This document shows positions 11,483 through 24,900 of a stretch of 64,000 bases of DNA, piece by piece (within the stretch, counting starts at the first letter, position 1; each line of letters opens with the position of its first letter). The position numbers were made by a program, and so were the translations under genes. Origin of the DNA: Gavia stellata (Eukaryota > Chordata > Aves > Gaviiformes > Gaviidae); contig NC_082596.1 in assembly GCF_030936135.1 (NCBI RefSeq), forward strand, positions 94,286,449 to 94,350,448, in the 5' to 3' direction. Below the pieces are notes generated by a model. It saw only the letters and a program-made list of their open reading frames with translations, made no database searches and was not told the DNA's origin.

Positions 11483-13292
11483 AATGGCCCTTTAATCTCT
11501 TCATGTTTTCAATTATTGATTGCCTCAGGCTTTATCTTGGTAAGTACATACTAAGCCCATTTTTAATATATATAAAATCATCTGTGCAGCAAGCATATTC
11601 CTTGTTGGACAGTCATAAGTGACATCTTTCATAAGCTCTGAAATGCACAAAACTTGGGGCGTATGCAACAGCGGTTTAACAGCACACAGCTGTATAACAC
11701 CACAGTCAAGGAAGAAAATGGGTAAAATTTGCCAGGCAAAATGCAAGTGCCCAGACTAGAATTTAATCTGATCATAATATTCTATTTTCTGTTATTATGC
11801 CAATGGGGAAAAAAAGCATTTTAAAGGGAAAAAAGAAAAAAAATATCCTTTGTAATTATCGCAAGTGCTTAGAATTACAGTGTGAGTTCTTATTCAAAAG
11901 AAAACATGAATAATTGGACTACTCTGTATTGAGTTGAAAAAACAATTATGTCTCGCTGAGTAAACTCCTACCTCAGAATCTCTTTAGAATTCAGAAGCAA
12001 CTTGATTAATAGGGCAGACATTCATAATTTTACACTTACTTGACTAGATCTAAAACAATGACTTTCATTAACTGCTTAAAAATTACAGTGCTAAAACAAT
12101 TGTTTAAAACTTGCATGCACTGGCTTTATTATAGCCTGTTTTAGTACAATTATGAGTTTTTAATTTCATAAAGAAAGATAGAAGAGAACGACAAAAAAAG
12201 ATTCTAAACAACTGAAAAGCTATTCGGTTTGCAGCTGTTTAGCTAAAGGGGTATTTAAAAGTGATCTGGTTAATATTCTGAGTCATCACAGCTGTCACAG
12301 AGACAGAAAGACATCGAACCCCATGAGCACATTCAAAGCTACACCTTCATTGTCAAGTGCCCTGGCACAGACAATGCCTTCAGACTCTGAATGTTCAAGC
12401 CACAGTATAGGCCAACTGGCAATTCTCTTCTTTTTCAGTTGGTAACAGGAACAATACATTCTTATCTCACTAATACCTTGTTAATTAGTGTATGTTCGTA
12501 AGACCTAAGCAACTATTGTCTTTTGTCCAATAAAAATAGTTACATAGCCAATCTCTTATTTTATACAAAACTTATAAAAAATTTAGAACAAGCATGTTCC
12601 TTCTAAATGAAAGAAACTGATATCAATAAGAGTTTTTTTCCAAGTGTATTAACTTCTGGCTACTTCAGTTTTCCAGCATTCAAAATCGCTAGCTTTCTCG
12701 TTATTTATTCAGTACTCCAATTGGCAATATTTAAATCTCTGCTGGTTTCTTTACTTCTGTTCGTTTAAGATTACCTAGTGATAGGAATGGAAAGGAAAGG
12801 TCCACATGGCTGAAACATAGGCTCAGTTCTGTTCCCTTTGAAAATGATATTCAAGCTTCCATAGATGTCACTAAATTTAAGATAAAACCTTGTGACACCA
12901 AATCTAAATGTTATGAAGTTCAAACCAATTCATCCCTGAGACCATTTTTCACTGAACACAACAGAGCAATAGATACATGCAAAATAAAAATCTAACTGGC
13001 TATTCATGACTTCTGTCTAGACTCTGGGACTATATCCAACTATTGGAGCAAACAGAAATAATTTTGAGGATGATTTTAAAGCCAGTAAGGGAAGATTTTA
13101 CTGACAGTATTTGTCACTTTTACTGATCTGTAAAGCTATTTACATATATGACTGCTTTGATCTCAAGTTCTTAATGACTTGTGCCAGCAAATTACTTTGG
13201 TAAATTTTGAAGACTGAAGCTCAGCCTCATTGTTCAATTCAATTGAAATTTAAGACTGACTATCCATAGATTTATACTAAGTGTTAAAAAGA

Positions 13293-13314
13293 GGTTTAAA
13301 ACTAGTTTTAAACC
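13293..13314. repeat. Perfect 22-bp palindrome
   Basis: GGTTTAAAACT is followed directly by its exact reverse complement AGTTTTAAACC, with no spacer. No known family element was recognised around it. Confidence 0.88.
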
Positions 13315-16300
13315 ATAATGACACCTTTTTGAAGTTCCTTATGCTTGTATTCATCTTTAGAAATGAAGCTAAATTCAAATAAACATCAGCCTTGGAAAAC
13401 AGTAGGAATGTCAGCCATGGTTCTCCAACTTTCTTTCCCCAAACAACTCAATGACTGCCAGATAACATTTCAACAATATCTACTATCATTGGGATTTTAA
13501 GGCTATATTTAGATATATCCCCCCATAACTGAACATCAAAAAATGTACATTTTCTCATAGTGATTTTTCATTTCCTTTCATGTCTTCAACTATGAGGAGG
13601 AAATGAAAACAGCTGAGTAATGGTGCCTAATGTCCTTTGAACTATATCTTTTTTCCATACAGGTGAAAGCAGTACAAACTATCCTTATCCATGGTGAAAA
13701 AAAGTTTCAGAGACTGCTCCCATTTTCTTTGTGGTTTTTTGTTTTCTTTTTTAAGTCCCACGGACAGATTCTGTGGAACACAAAGAAAATACAATGCCAT
13801 TTTAAAGGAAAATACAGAGTCCGCCTTTTAATCTATAATTTTATTGTGCATTGAGGGGAAAAACCCCAAACCCTCTTGTTTACTTTGTCACTAATTCTCT
13901 TTCATACCACCATGCTTACGTTCTTTTAATCATCCAAGAAGCACTAGAATCTCATGCTAACATTCTGGTTTTTTGGGAAGAGTAAGTCATCATGGCATAC
14001 CGCCTTCTAATTCATGCGTCCAAAAGAGAATTGCAGGATATAATCACTTTTTGTTCCTTTCCTCGTGAAGGAGTTCTGAAATTCTCTCATTGAGCAGTAA
14101 CATTTTACATCAGTATTGGCCAGTCCACATCATGTTATTTTTCTTCCTCGGTACACAGTGCAAGTGGTAACAAACTAAGTGAAAGGAGGTTGTAGAAAGA
14201 CTTTCAGGGTCACAGAAACACTTGGTCTCTGGCTCAAGAAGTACTGATGGGGAAGACAAATGTTCACTTCTTATTTACTACTGACACTGAGCCTCACTAA
14301 AAGTCCTAAGGACATGTCTTGGACAGAGCCCTTTACTGGGAATTGCTGTATTTCACAACCATTTGACGCTAGTCAAAATCTGTTAAAGAACACTTTTACA
14401 ACAAACACTTCTTTACATTTTCTGCAGTTTGCTATGAGAAAGTGCTTTGTCAAGCATAAAAATGAATAGTATTTATCGACAATATTTAATAGTAGTAGTC
14501 CCTCTAAAATTCACTTTTCCTGTCAAACATCACCACACTAATTATGGGAACACTTTTCCCTTTTTAATAAATGATAGGGTTCATTACACTGAAGAGTTCA
14601 GATCACTTATTAATTCACATGAGTGACAGTGTGAGTCATCAAACATGCTAAGAGCACTCACTCTAGCATATCAAAGGAGCTATCATTTGTACCATATACC
14701 ACATGTTGCAAAGGAGTTTGCAGAATACAAAATACATAACATGCATGTGCATTCAATGAATAGGAATTAGTTTGTGTGCTAAATGACTAACTCTAAAAAT
14801 ATTCCCATTTACTGATGGAGGTTTTTTCACTATCAAGCTGACTACCTCCCTCCAGCTTTCAGTGTCAAATAAGTCAGAAGTTAATAAAGAATATTATATT
14901 TTTTACAGTATTATCAGAATTACTAGACCCACACTCACCAACCAAGTCACCATTACTGTACACTAACACAGAACAAAAAAAAAGGGTCCTTTCCCAGCAA
15001 GGTCCTGCTCTGTTTACTTATAGTTCAAGCAAGTAGGAATCAGAAGTATGCAAAGCATGGAATATAACATAGCTTATCTCTCTGTCATTCTTTTCACTCT
15101 ATTGCTAGGGTAGAAAAAATTCCCAAAATATATATAGATATTATTGTTCTTACCTTTACTGACTTCATGTCTGAAAGCACTGTGCATGGTTTGCAGGATT
15201 AGGCCAATAATCATACATGACAATAGGCCCTTTCTTTAGCCAGATGATTGAAATAACAATAATCTTCCCCAGGAGCCATTCTTGGGAGATTTCCAGCCTG
15301 ATTTCACGGACGAAAATAGTTCATATAGCTCAAAAAAGTTTCCAAGCCTTTTGATGATCATCCAAGCCGAACTAAAGCCTCAGAGCCTTTTGGATGTTCC
15401 AACATCCTGGACCTACAGCACATGTACTATAACTTAATATGACAAAAGCTACTTGTATTAATTTGATTTGCATGGTATCTTCACGAGACCCATGCAACAG
15501 AGACCATGGGTCCTCATGTCAAAGCTAATGCAATAAGCAGCTCAGCAATTCTTGAAAGTGGCTTTTGTGTTTATTTGCAAGGAATCTGTTCTTCTGTCTC
15601 CCTGTTGCATCAAAGTGAGAAACTAAAAAAGATTCTGTTCTTTATCATCTTGTACTAGAAAATACTTCATCATATTAGAAAATTTTCTCATGCTCTCTCA
15701 AGGGCCATGTGAAGGAAGAAAGTGCAATGCACAGCCTGAGTTTATTGAGAGATTAGCTTTTGATGGATGGCACCATGAAAAATGTAAAGCAAAAGCATCA
15801 GAAATGGTTTTCAAGAAGTTTAGGATACCCATTTATTTTTATTTTCACTGGAGATTCCATCTAAGTGAAAGTAAGGTTTAGGTGACCATAAGACATAAAG
15901 AGACTCATACAAAAACAAATCTTGAAGCTTTTAATAGAGTGGTAGATAGTAGCATTGTTCTGCAAAAGATGTTTTCTGTCCCCTAGACAACCCTCCTTGT
16001 GCATGTCATAACTCACCAAAAAAAAAAAAAAAAAGGTTCACTACTGCTCTGAAAGGGAAAAGGTACCTGTGTAATTATTTACATCATGCACATCACCTTA
16101 GTATCAAAGCATGACATACCTGGTTTAGCCTCTTTATCAAAGGGATTATGAATTCCATCTTGGTCTAGATTAAGGGTAACATTATATATCTATTGTCATG
16201 GCCTAAATCTGGCGACAAAAGAGCAGAGCTAAGCTGTAGAACGATAGTGCTACAGTCTTGAACACGCACAACACATTTTAAAGAGATAGTCAAGAAACAC

Positions 16301-16330
16301 CACATGTTCTCCTCCAAAGCACGCACTGAA

Positions 16331-17158
16331 TCATAGAATCATAGAATGGTTTGGGTTGGACGGGACCTTTAAAGATCATCTAGTTCAACCCCTCTGCAAA
16401 GGGCTGGGACATCATTCACTAGATTAGGTTGCTCAACGACCTGTCCAACCTGACCTTGAACACTTGTGATGATAGGGCATCCACAACTTCTCTGGGTAAC
16501 CTGTGCCAGTATCTCACCACCCTCATTGTAAAAAATTTCTTCCTTTTATCCAATCTAAAACTACCCTTTTTCTGTTTAAAACCATTGCCCCTTGTCACTA
16601 CAGGACAAGACTCCCCCTTTATATACTGAAAGGCTGCAATAAGGTCTCCCCAGAGCCTTCTCTTGTTCTCCAAACAACCCCAACTCTCTTAGCCTTTCTT
16701 CATAGGAGAGGTGTTCCAGCCCTCTGATCATTTTTGTGGCCCTCCTCTGGACCTGCTCTAATGGGTACACCTCTTTCTTGTACTGGGCACCCCAGAACTG
16801 GATGCAGTATTCCATGTGGCATCTCACAAGAGGGTGAGAATCACCTGCCTCGACCCGCTGGCCGTGCTTCTTTTCATGTGGCCCAGGATACAGACAGCTG
16901 TGGTGCTTGTGCAGAGTGTGATCAGCTTTCTGGGCTGCAAGCGCACGTTGCTGGCTCATGTCCAATTTTTCAACCACCAGTATCCCGAAGTTCTTCTCCG
17001 CAGGGCTGCCCTCAATCCATTCATCCCCCAGTCTGGATGGATGCTGGGGATTGCCCTCACCCAGGTGCAGGACCTTGCACTTGGCCTTGTTGAACCTCAT
17101 GGGCCCACTCCTCAAGCCTGTCAAGGTCCCTCTGGATGGCATCCCTTCCCTCTAGCAA
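16331..17158 (-). mobile_element. CR1 LINE fragment (3' end and part of ORF2), degraded
   Basis: On the + strand the copy begins with two CATAGAAT repeats, the reverse complement of the typical CR1 3' end, followed by GGTTTGGGTTGGACGGGACC. The minus strand encodes the end of the reverse-transcriptase ORF2 in two frames. One (17142 to 16576) includes [20 protein letters not shown] and [20 protein letters not shown]. The other (16673 to 16419) includes [20 protein letters not shown]. Frame changes near 17105 and 16650 show it is dead. It is 5'-truncated, as usual for CR1. Confidence 0.93.
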
Positions 17159-18515
17159 ATCAAAAGATGAAAAACGTTTTTTCATGTTTCACAGATGAAA
17201 GATGGTTTTGACTGAGTTCTAACCTTAAAACCAATCAGCAAGACTTCTTTTATATATACTTAATTGTAGCCAGGAAAAACTGTGTTTAAACTCAGTCTTC
17301 AACATAATAGATTTATATAGTGGAAAGAAGTGGCACTCATAAGGTTGTTTTGAAAACAGAAACTTATTTTATATAAATCTATAACCATATCAGTAAGCTG
17401 AGACTTTTGTTGTTGTTGTTTTGTAAAATACAAAGTACATCGCATTTCAATTGTACATATTGAAGGCATAAGGAAAATGCAATACATACGCTTACCTTCC
17501 CTAGAGCTAGTTACAAGCAGGTAGATATTTCCAAAAATATCATAAAGTTAGGAACATCTTAAGAAATGCTTTTTTACAAATGATGCTTCAGGATTTCTTC
17601 CCATGTATTGACTGAAACCAACTCTGGATTCACAATTTTCAGAAAGAAAATTAAAGTTTTCAGTGAAATTGCCATTTTAGTAGATAAGAAGCATGTCATT
17701 TCACCACACTCTCCCTCACGAGAAAATATTCCTTGAGCAGGAATCTCCATCAACCCACTATTTTAACAACAGTTCAAGAAATATTTCTCAGTTGGAAAAG
17801 GGACCAAAAAACCAGTGTGACAATGTGCTGTGCAAAAGCTTTTGAGAAACGCGATGTTGTACAACATGTATCAACACACAGTTCAAGATGAAAACATAAA
17901 CGGCAACCGAACAAGTAGCTTGATGAACATAAGAGGGTTCTTTGTGATAATTTTTAAAAAACAATCTTTTTTTTTGGAGTTCAGAGATAGCCACAAGTCA
18001 CTTAAGTAGCACAGACTTTCAAGTAACATCTAACAAAGATACCCAATCCAGTAAGACTGTGGGTGAAAAAAAGGGACTGTCCCAAACCTTATCCCTGTGG
18101 CCAGCACCTAAAAAGCAGAAAGACACAAGGATTACATCAAAGGAAACTGGCTTCATTCTTTTTTTCTCCCTGCATAAGCTCATTCCCTTTAGGAATTAGC
18201 AAATACCTCCCTATTCACAATTAGTTATCAGTGGTTGTAAGTTATCAAGATTTCTCCAGTGAGTCCCCTCAGATGGGTTATTTCTTTCAAGGGAAACCCA
18301 AATTCAATCACATAATAAACATACCCATTCCGCTCCACCGGACATTTTTAAAGAGCTTCCTTTTTTATCATCATCAAACCTACGGGCTTTGAAATCCTAA
18401 TGGAATTGAACCCAAACTCTGACTTACTACTTTAAGCAGCCATTACAAGGTAGGGTGCTAAAAAATGGAAACAATGGAGGATTAAGCCCATTTTACTACA
18501 CCTCCACAGCCAGAA
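17159..18515. other. AT-rich intergenic DNA
   Basis: No gene or repeat family was recognised. There is a short (GTT)n run near 17408-17420. Open frames are short and random in composition. Confidence 0.55.
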
Positions 18516-18912
18516 GAAAAGGCAGCTCTGAAGCTCTTTGCCAGCACCGGCCATTGTTCACCAAAGAGCACAACGCTCAGCACAGCCCGTCAGGGCATGC
18601 GACACCTAATCTGCGGTGCTCATCGTCCCTCCAAAACGCCACGGCCACCCTTAACACCCTTCCTTTCAGGACCACGGTTGTGTAGGCCTGGGCAAGCTAA
18701 TGACAGGGAGGGGGACCAAGGCGATAGGCCCCCGGTTTGAAGGGGGGTTAGCGATTAACCCCAGCAGCAATGGGGAGAGGCCGGTGGGCTGAGGCAGGCC
18801 TCGGCGGCCCCACTGCCTGCTGGGGGTTGCTAGGCAACCTGGGCCTACTGCTGCCCCCCGGGCCCTCGGCGCAGGCCGAGGGGTTTCAGGGAGCTGGGGC
18901 GGAGGGAGAAAG
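18516..18912. promoter_or_regulatory. Small GC/CpG-rich island with RFX X-box
   Basis: This about 400-bp patch is far richer in GC and CpG than its flanks. It contains GTTGCTAGGCAAC at 18826-18838, an ideal palindromic X-box of the type bound by RFX factors. It also has a hairpin with an HNF1-like core at 18744-18762. Overlapping open frames on both strands (for example 18666-18944 minus and 18770-19003 plus) look like products of base composition. It could be a promoter or enhancer; no adjoining exon was identified. Confidence 0.5.
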
Positions 18913-21900
18913 GATTTTTCATCAGGCTGCAGAGAGCCAGGCACACATATACATTATTGTAAATAAGGGGGGGGAACAACCACAGTGTCGCTCGGCTTTC
19001 TAAATCAGAACATGCAGCGGGTAGCAGGTTTTTTGTGGTTTTTGGTGTGGGTTTTTTTAATGTAACTGACAAAATCTGGCAACAATGCACAGTGTAAAAA
19101 GTGACATTTTGACTCTAAGGGAGGAATTATTTGCAATTTGTTTTGAACAGAAGCTTAGTTCATGTCAGATGTGAACCTCCAGACAATCATTAGTTTAAAC
19201 TGCCTGCTATGTGTTTAAAAATTTCAGTCAATTTAGAACTGATCTGAATTGCAAATGGGATGGTAATAAGCCATTAGGGAACAACATATCTCTCTTTCAC
19301 ACTTACAACCCTCTGCTTTAAGGGGCCTCAACTGCACTGAAATATGAAAATACCATTTTAGTCCTGTGCGTTGCCGACAAACACGGAAACGTAGGAGGTC
19401 TAGACTAGGAAAACGGCACTTGGAGGAGAAGACTGGGAGCCGCCACAGGAGCGGAGAAACAGGTGTAGCCCCTGCTTTGAACAAGAGGCAGCAGTCAGTT
19501 TTCCACAGAATAAATAGTCTGACTTGCTGATGGCACAGTAAAAGACGGGCCTGGCATCTGACTCGCATTTGGTTATTTTGATTTCTGAGGATCTGAGGTG
19601 TTTCTCATCTTCTGTGAAACTGTTTTTGTGAACAAGCATAGGCTTTGCGTCACCTAAGGTCTTCTGCACAAAGTTACCTGTATTTCCTCAAAAATTAGCT
19701 GTCTAACAACTTTCTGTGTTCAAATGAGTGAAAAACTATAATCTTCGTTCTTGAGCTTTCAGACTAAAAAGACTAAGAAGATATCTGCACAACTGAAATG
19801 GAGTAAATACCTTTTAGCTGACAGCAAGAAGCATCGCAGGTCCTATCCCAAGTATCTTTTCCCACTGAAGAACATTATAAATCACCTACTGATGTTTTAT
19901 AGGTGTTTCATGGGTGGACAGACTTTCTTCTACAGCCCTATAGTCACTCTATAGCCACTCTTGGGTAGCTGTCACTATTTTTTTACGCCGCCTCACAAAA
20001 TTATATACCTTATAAAACTCATCTATTTCATGGTTTCTTGACTCTGCAGCTGAGGCTGATTCTATGTCTTACCATATCAGCTGATAAGCACCCTACTCTC
20101 TACATTCAAGCAGATTCCCATGCAGCTATGGTGAAGAGAGAAGTGCAGACTTCTGATCTGCATCTGTAAAAGCTGAATGCTGGTACCTTAGTACCAACCA
20201 GTGCAGTAGATGTTCCCACACCACTGGATACTCTTGCAACCCTAGAGCTGAACAGTTTCTTAATGGGATTCTTGGACTCCTTCCCCCCTGAAGCTATATG
20301 TCTAAATACAGCTCCCGGAGGTTTTGTTTCTAGAGGACCTCTTTTCTGAGGGGGTCTAGCCCAGAGACACCTACAGCAGACCTCAGAGACTCTGCAGAGT
20401 CTCGCCTCATGGGAGGTCCAGCTGACCCAAATGCTGCTGTGTTAGCACACATGCTGGACTGGATTTCTGCTGAACATGCCTTCGTCCTTAGGAGAGCATT
20501 AAAGTGGATATTCCATTAATTCTTTCATGGCACATCCACTCAATCCCCTCTGCTTTTCAGAGATAACACCTTAAAATTGCTGACTGCAGGTGAATTTGGA
20601 TATTACACCACATCTCAGCTTTCCTAGAAGGTTCATGTCAGCTTCTGTCCAGCTAGCAATATGCTAGAAAGGGGATTGCTTGCACAGTACCTTTATTGAA
20701 CTGCCATGCAGCGGAAAGGAAATGAGCAAGGTCAAATAAGTCAAAGTTAGACTGCTGAGCCAGAGGCTTTGCATAAGAAGGGGGGAGCTAAGCAAGGAAA
20801 ATGCAACTCAGGTAAAACTAAGGGAGCAGATGAGTAGTACAAGTGCTTGATTAACCAGCTTCCCATCCAGGACTTAAAAAAGCCTCTCAGCATGAGCCTC
20901 TCTGCCTCAAACTGTACCTGCTAGCACACATCTAAACCAAACTTATCATGGGCTAATTCTATTGATACAGTCTTCTAAATCTTGGTGCAGATATACATAT
21001 AAACATACACACATATGACTTATTCCGCTCTGGCACTTGAAAGAAATTCTGTTGCATGAATATGAAAAACAAAGGGACAAAACATTTTCAATATTCAAAA
21101 TGTCATGTAAAAAGGCTGTAGCAATATGAATAAGCTTCAGACAGGGAAAACCTGAATTTTTGTTTTGGATTACTTCTTCAAGGACAGGTACACCTAAAAC
21201 CACTTGAGCATGCAAACTTTGCAGACAATTCTGCACCAGCAAAAGTAAAGAATACCAAACTCTATTTCCTGGGAACACAGCAGACTACTCCTCTCCCTCA
21301 AAGCTGCATGAAGTAAATTAATCCTTTCTAATTATCTTTGCAAGGTATATTTAGGGCAACAATTCCCCGCTTTCACACATACACATGTGGAGCTTCCACT
21401 CATTTTCGTGAGACAAAAGATGTTTCCAATTTGGATCTTTGAAAAGGTCTGACAGTCAGTATTTATTATTATAGCAAAGATTAAAAACAGTCCTACTGAA
21501 CTCTAATATTTAAAGACTTATTCCTTTCAGAAGTGATATTATGCCTCAGGACAATTAACATATTCCCAGAAGTATATCTTTCAAGCAAAAAATTTCCTGT
21601 GATAAATACAGAATTAAAGATGGTATTATATGTTAATTCAGATGGAAATGGGGCAGTTAAATGCTTCCAAATCTAAACTCTAGCTACTTACAATTTCCCC
21701 AGCAATTGCAAAGTAATAAAAAAAGAATATTCAAGCTTTCCCATCATTACATTGGGTTTAAGCAAGACAGCACACAGAAATAAGATACTCAGAATCTAGC
21801 AAAATATTGTAAGGGGAAAAAATATAGAAATCCTTTGCTCTCTCCTCCTTTTTTAGTGACTTTAGGCAGGTCTGTATTTTTGTGTCCTTAGATGAGGTAT

Positions 21901-24900
21901 TCGATATTCATTGCATCAATTACTGTGGCAAAGTGTGCACATGCCAAAGTGCATGCTCTAAACATATTTTATTTTCCACACAGAAATTGTTTAATTGTCA
22001 TAATGGGTTCTTGCATGTACAAGTTACCCCCTGCACATACACCTGCATAATCTGGCAGTTTAAAAATATATATATATATATATTCTATAGGGAAACTGTT
22101 GAGATTTACATATCTGCTCCATTTACATTTGAAACCTGACTTCCATGTAGAGGATTCTTATCCTTATTTGACATGTGGCACAGGCCAAAGATCTGCAGTT
22201 GTATTTACTGAAAGGAAACCAACACAAACAGTGAAAGGGAAAGATACGAGCAGCTTGGGAGATGTGATTTCTCGGACTTTTAAGCATGTGTGTTTGTGAC
22301 AGTCATATACTTTTTGTGTCAGATATTTGGCTATCTAAATATTACTTTTCACATGACATCGCCCTGAAAGCATGTAGTATAAATTATCATGTATCGGTTA
22401 TGAGAAGATAGTCATGTGAATGGAATCTGAAAGACAAACAATCATCTCTCAGCTGCAACTGAACATAATCCAAACACAGAGTAATATTTTCGTTTGGTTA
22501 AAGAAGAATGCTGCAGGAATCAAAGGCTCAGACCTACATTCCTTCCTTGTGTGGATACTCCTGTTGACTTCAGTGGGATGGCTAAGGTAATATGGTATAA
22601 AGAATCAATACTGTATTTTAATCCCCAAAGAATACCAACATAGGTACATGATATTCATGTGTATAAAAAATACAGAAGAGAATATTATTGTCAATAATAC
22701 TGACCTGACTTACTTGAAAACAGAAACGAGGGAAGTTTTGTTCTTTGCATCCCCAATTGCCTTGTATCAGCAAACTGAGTCACAGGTTTGAGGGCAAAGT
22801 AGAGACCAGACCACCATCTGCTAAGTAAAAATTGGCATAATACACAGTAGATGGTTCATGAGAGGAAAGCCATATATTGCTTTGCCAGTGCAGAATTGAG
22901 TAACGTGGGGAGCAGAATTCTCCCCTCAGAATAATTAATATTCTATCTATCTCAACCCAAAGGTTGTCTGGCTCCACTGAAGGTTCACAGCAAAGCCACA
23001 ATAGAAATCTGATGTATATGCTTCACTAGGACGGGATGCATTACCTATATGAGGTTCTGCACTGAGATTGTCCTCCATCTTGATAATCAGACTAGATGCT
23101 AACATAGGTTTACCTTCATTCACCTTGTGCAACTCCTTTGGGCTAGTGGCAATGACATTAACTTGCCATAGAAAAGCGGTCTATAAAATTGCCAGGAAGT
23201 ACAGAACTACAGTGCAAAGACATCCATTCTCTCAAGTAAAAGCAAGCAAAGACAGGTTTAGGTGATACGCGAATCAAGCCTTCAAAAACACAATCCTTGA
23301 GAGTAGGTCCCTGCAGGGATCTTTTATATTGAAATAAATTTTAATCAACATACTCAAAGTTCAAATTGTGAAAAATCAGTTCTTGACTCTAAATCTGTCT
23401 GTATCACTGCTAATAGATATTAAAGAGGTTCCCTATCCAGCAGTTCAAATGGTAAACACTTCTAGAAGTGTCTTTGCGTGAAAATACTGATATGCGCTCA
23501 TTTCATTAGAAGGGTTTCGTGGCTTTTTCCAAATAGATGACTTGTAAGGAAAAGCACTACACACTGAGATTCATACAATTTCTTCCAGACAGCAGCAAAT
23601 TCTTACCACAGTACCCGCAGAAGGACGACAGTGAAGTTTTTTGAGCCTCTTACAGTGTTGCTGACTTTGGAGTACCCAGCTGAAGTCCACCCAGGCTGCT
23701 TCACGGTGTCCTGTTGCTGAATCCATGCTGTGCCTGCTGTGGTAGATAGGACCTGCTGTCCTTCCCATAAAGTTGGAGCCAAATGTGGTATTGCATACAA
23801 GAGGTGATGTATAAACACAAACTTGCACAAAGCCCCATATGGTTTCCACAAAAGAAAGATGGAAAAAAATCAAGGCAGCTGCTTCCCACAACCACCACCT
23901 GGATGTAGGAAAGAGGAAATCTGCATGAAGAGTGCCTCCTCCATGCACATCTACAGAATTCAATCCAGCCCTTCATTTCCCATCTTCCGAACATGGTTTT
24001 TATTCAGTCAAAGAATGAGACATGACAGAATGCATGTGGGTATGAGATAATATGTGTCCTAGGGCTAGTAGCAAAGCAAGGTGAAGGTAACAACCCCAAA
24101 TGTGAAGGTGAAGACAATGATGCAAAATGCAGTTCACCTCATGCGGACACAAGCCTAGAAGTCCTGTTATTGTGAACATAAAAAGTCTTGAACAACCCAG
24201 AAAAAAAAAAAAAAAGAAGAAAAAGTCCTTTCCCTGATGAATCTGTATAAAATGTTCTATCCTCATCAATACAAAATAGAACATACAGTAAGAAGTGGAC
24301 AAAAATAACCACAAAAGAACTGTTTTTAAAGCTGAGCAGGTCATGCTATGGTAATGTACAGAAAGGAATGACTATGTTCCCGGATCACAGTGTTATCAAA
24401 TGACTGCTCAGAGAAAGAATGCAATGTGAAGCCATAACGTCTTGCTGTATGTCACTGTGGTCACTGCTGTCCTCTCCGCTTCATTCACTTTGCTGAACTG
24501 GCGTCTGGGTGGGACTTGCTTTCAGCTGACATTTATTTTCATTCTATTTCATTAATGCACAATGTTAAACTGTGTTATTCTTGCTAACGTGTCTAAGCCT
24601 CCAAACTCTGTCTTATACATATAGTTTTGCCCTCAATGCTATGAAATTATTTAAGAAAGATGGGCTTGGACACACAAATAAGGGTTTATGTGAGTAAGAC
24701 CAGGTGTCATGCCTTAAAATACATTTAAGAAGGTATGTATCTGTTTCACATGAAGCACCAAATTATACTGGGAGTAATTGTTCCTGTAGTGGGTTTTAAC
24801 ACTCTGCCAAGCAACTGACAGATCAGTCCTAACATGTTAGTATTTACAGTGAAGTCTTTTTTTTTTTTTTTACTTCTAACATGCTGTTATTTAAAAAAAA

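Larger units (their letters stand above)
10301..16330. other. AT-rich intergenic DNA downstream of PRL
   Basis: No gene was recognised. It includes C-rich runs at about 10432-10445, a (TG)n(TA)n microsatellite at 11456-11482, a perfect 22-bp palindrome at 13293-13314 and a 17-base A tract at 16018-16034. Open frames here are short and lack coding character. Confidence 0.6.

Noticed and set aside
16734..17211. Three + strand open frames opposite the CR1 copy
   Set aside because: They are antisense shadows of the CR1 ORF2 remnant.
18666..18944. Overlapping open frames on both strands in the GC-rich island at 18.7 kb
   Set aside because: Pro/Arg/Gly-rich translations are expected from GC-rich DNA with few stop codons; no family match.
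20040..20520. Moderately GC-rich stretch that might be an LTR
   Set aside because: No paired terminal repeats, TG...CA ends, primer-binding site or retroviral coding sequence could be seen.
22540..22600. TTGACTTCAGTGGGA-like string typical of old amniote repeats
   Set aside because: Too short and isolated to assign to a family without alignment.
23571..23994. Cluster of overlapping minus-strand frames of 82-130 codons
   Set aside because: Three frames overlap in the same DNA and none resembles a protein family, so chance is the simplest explanation.
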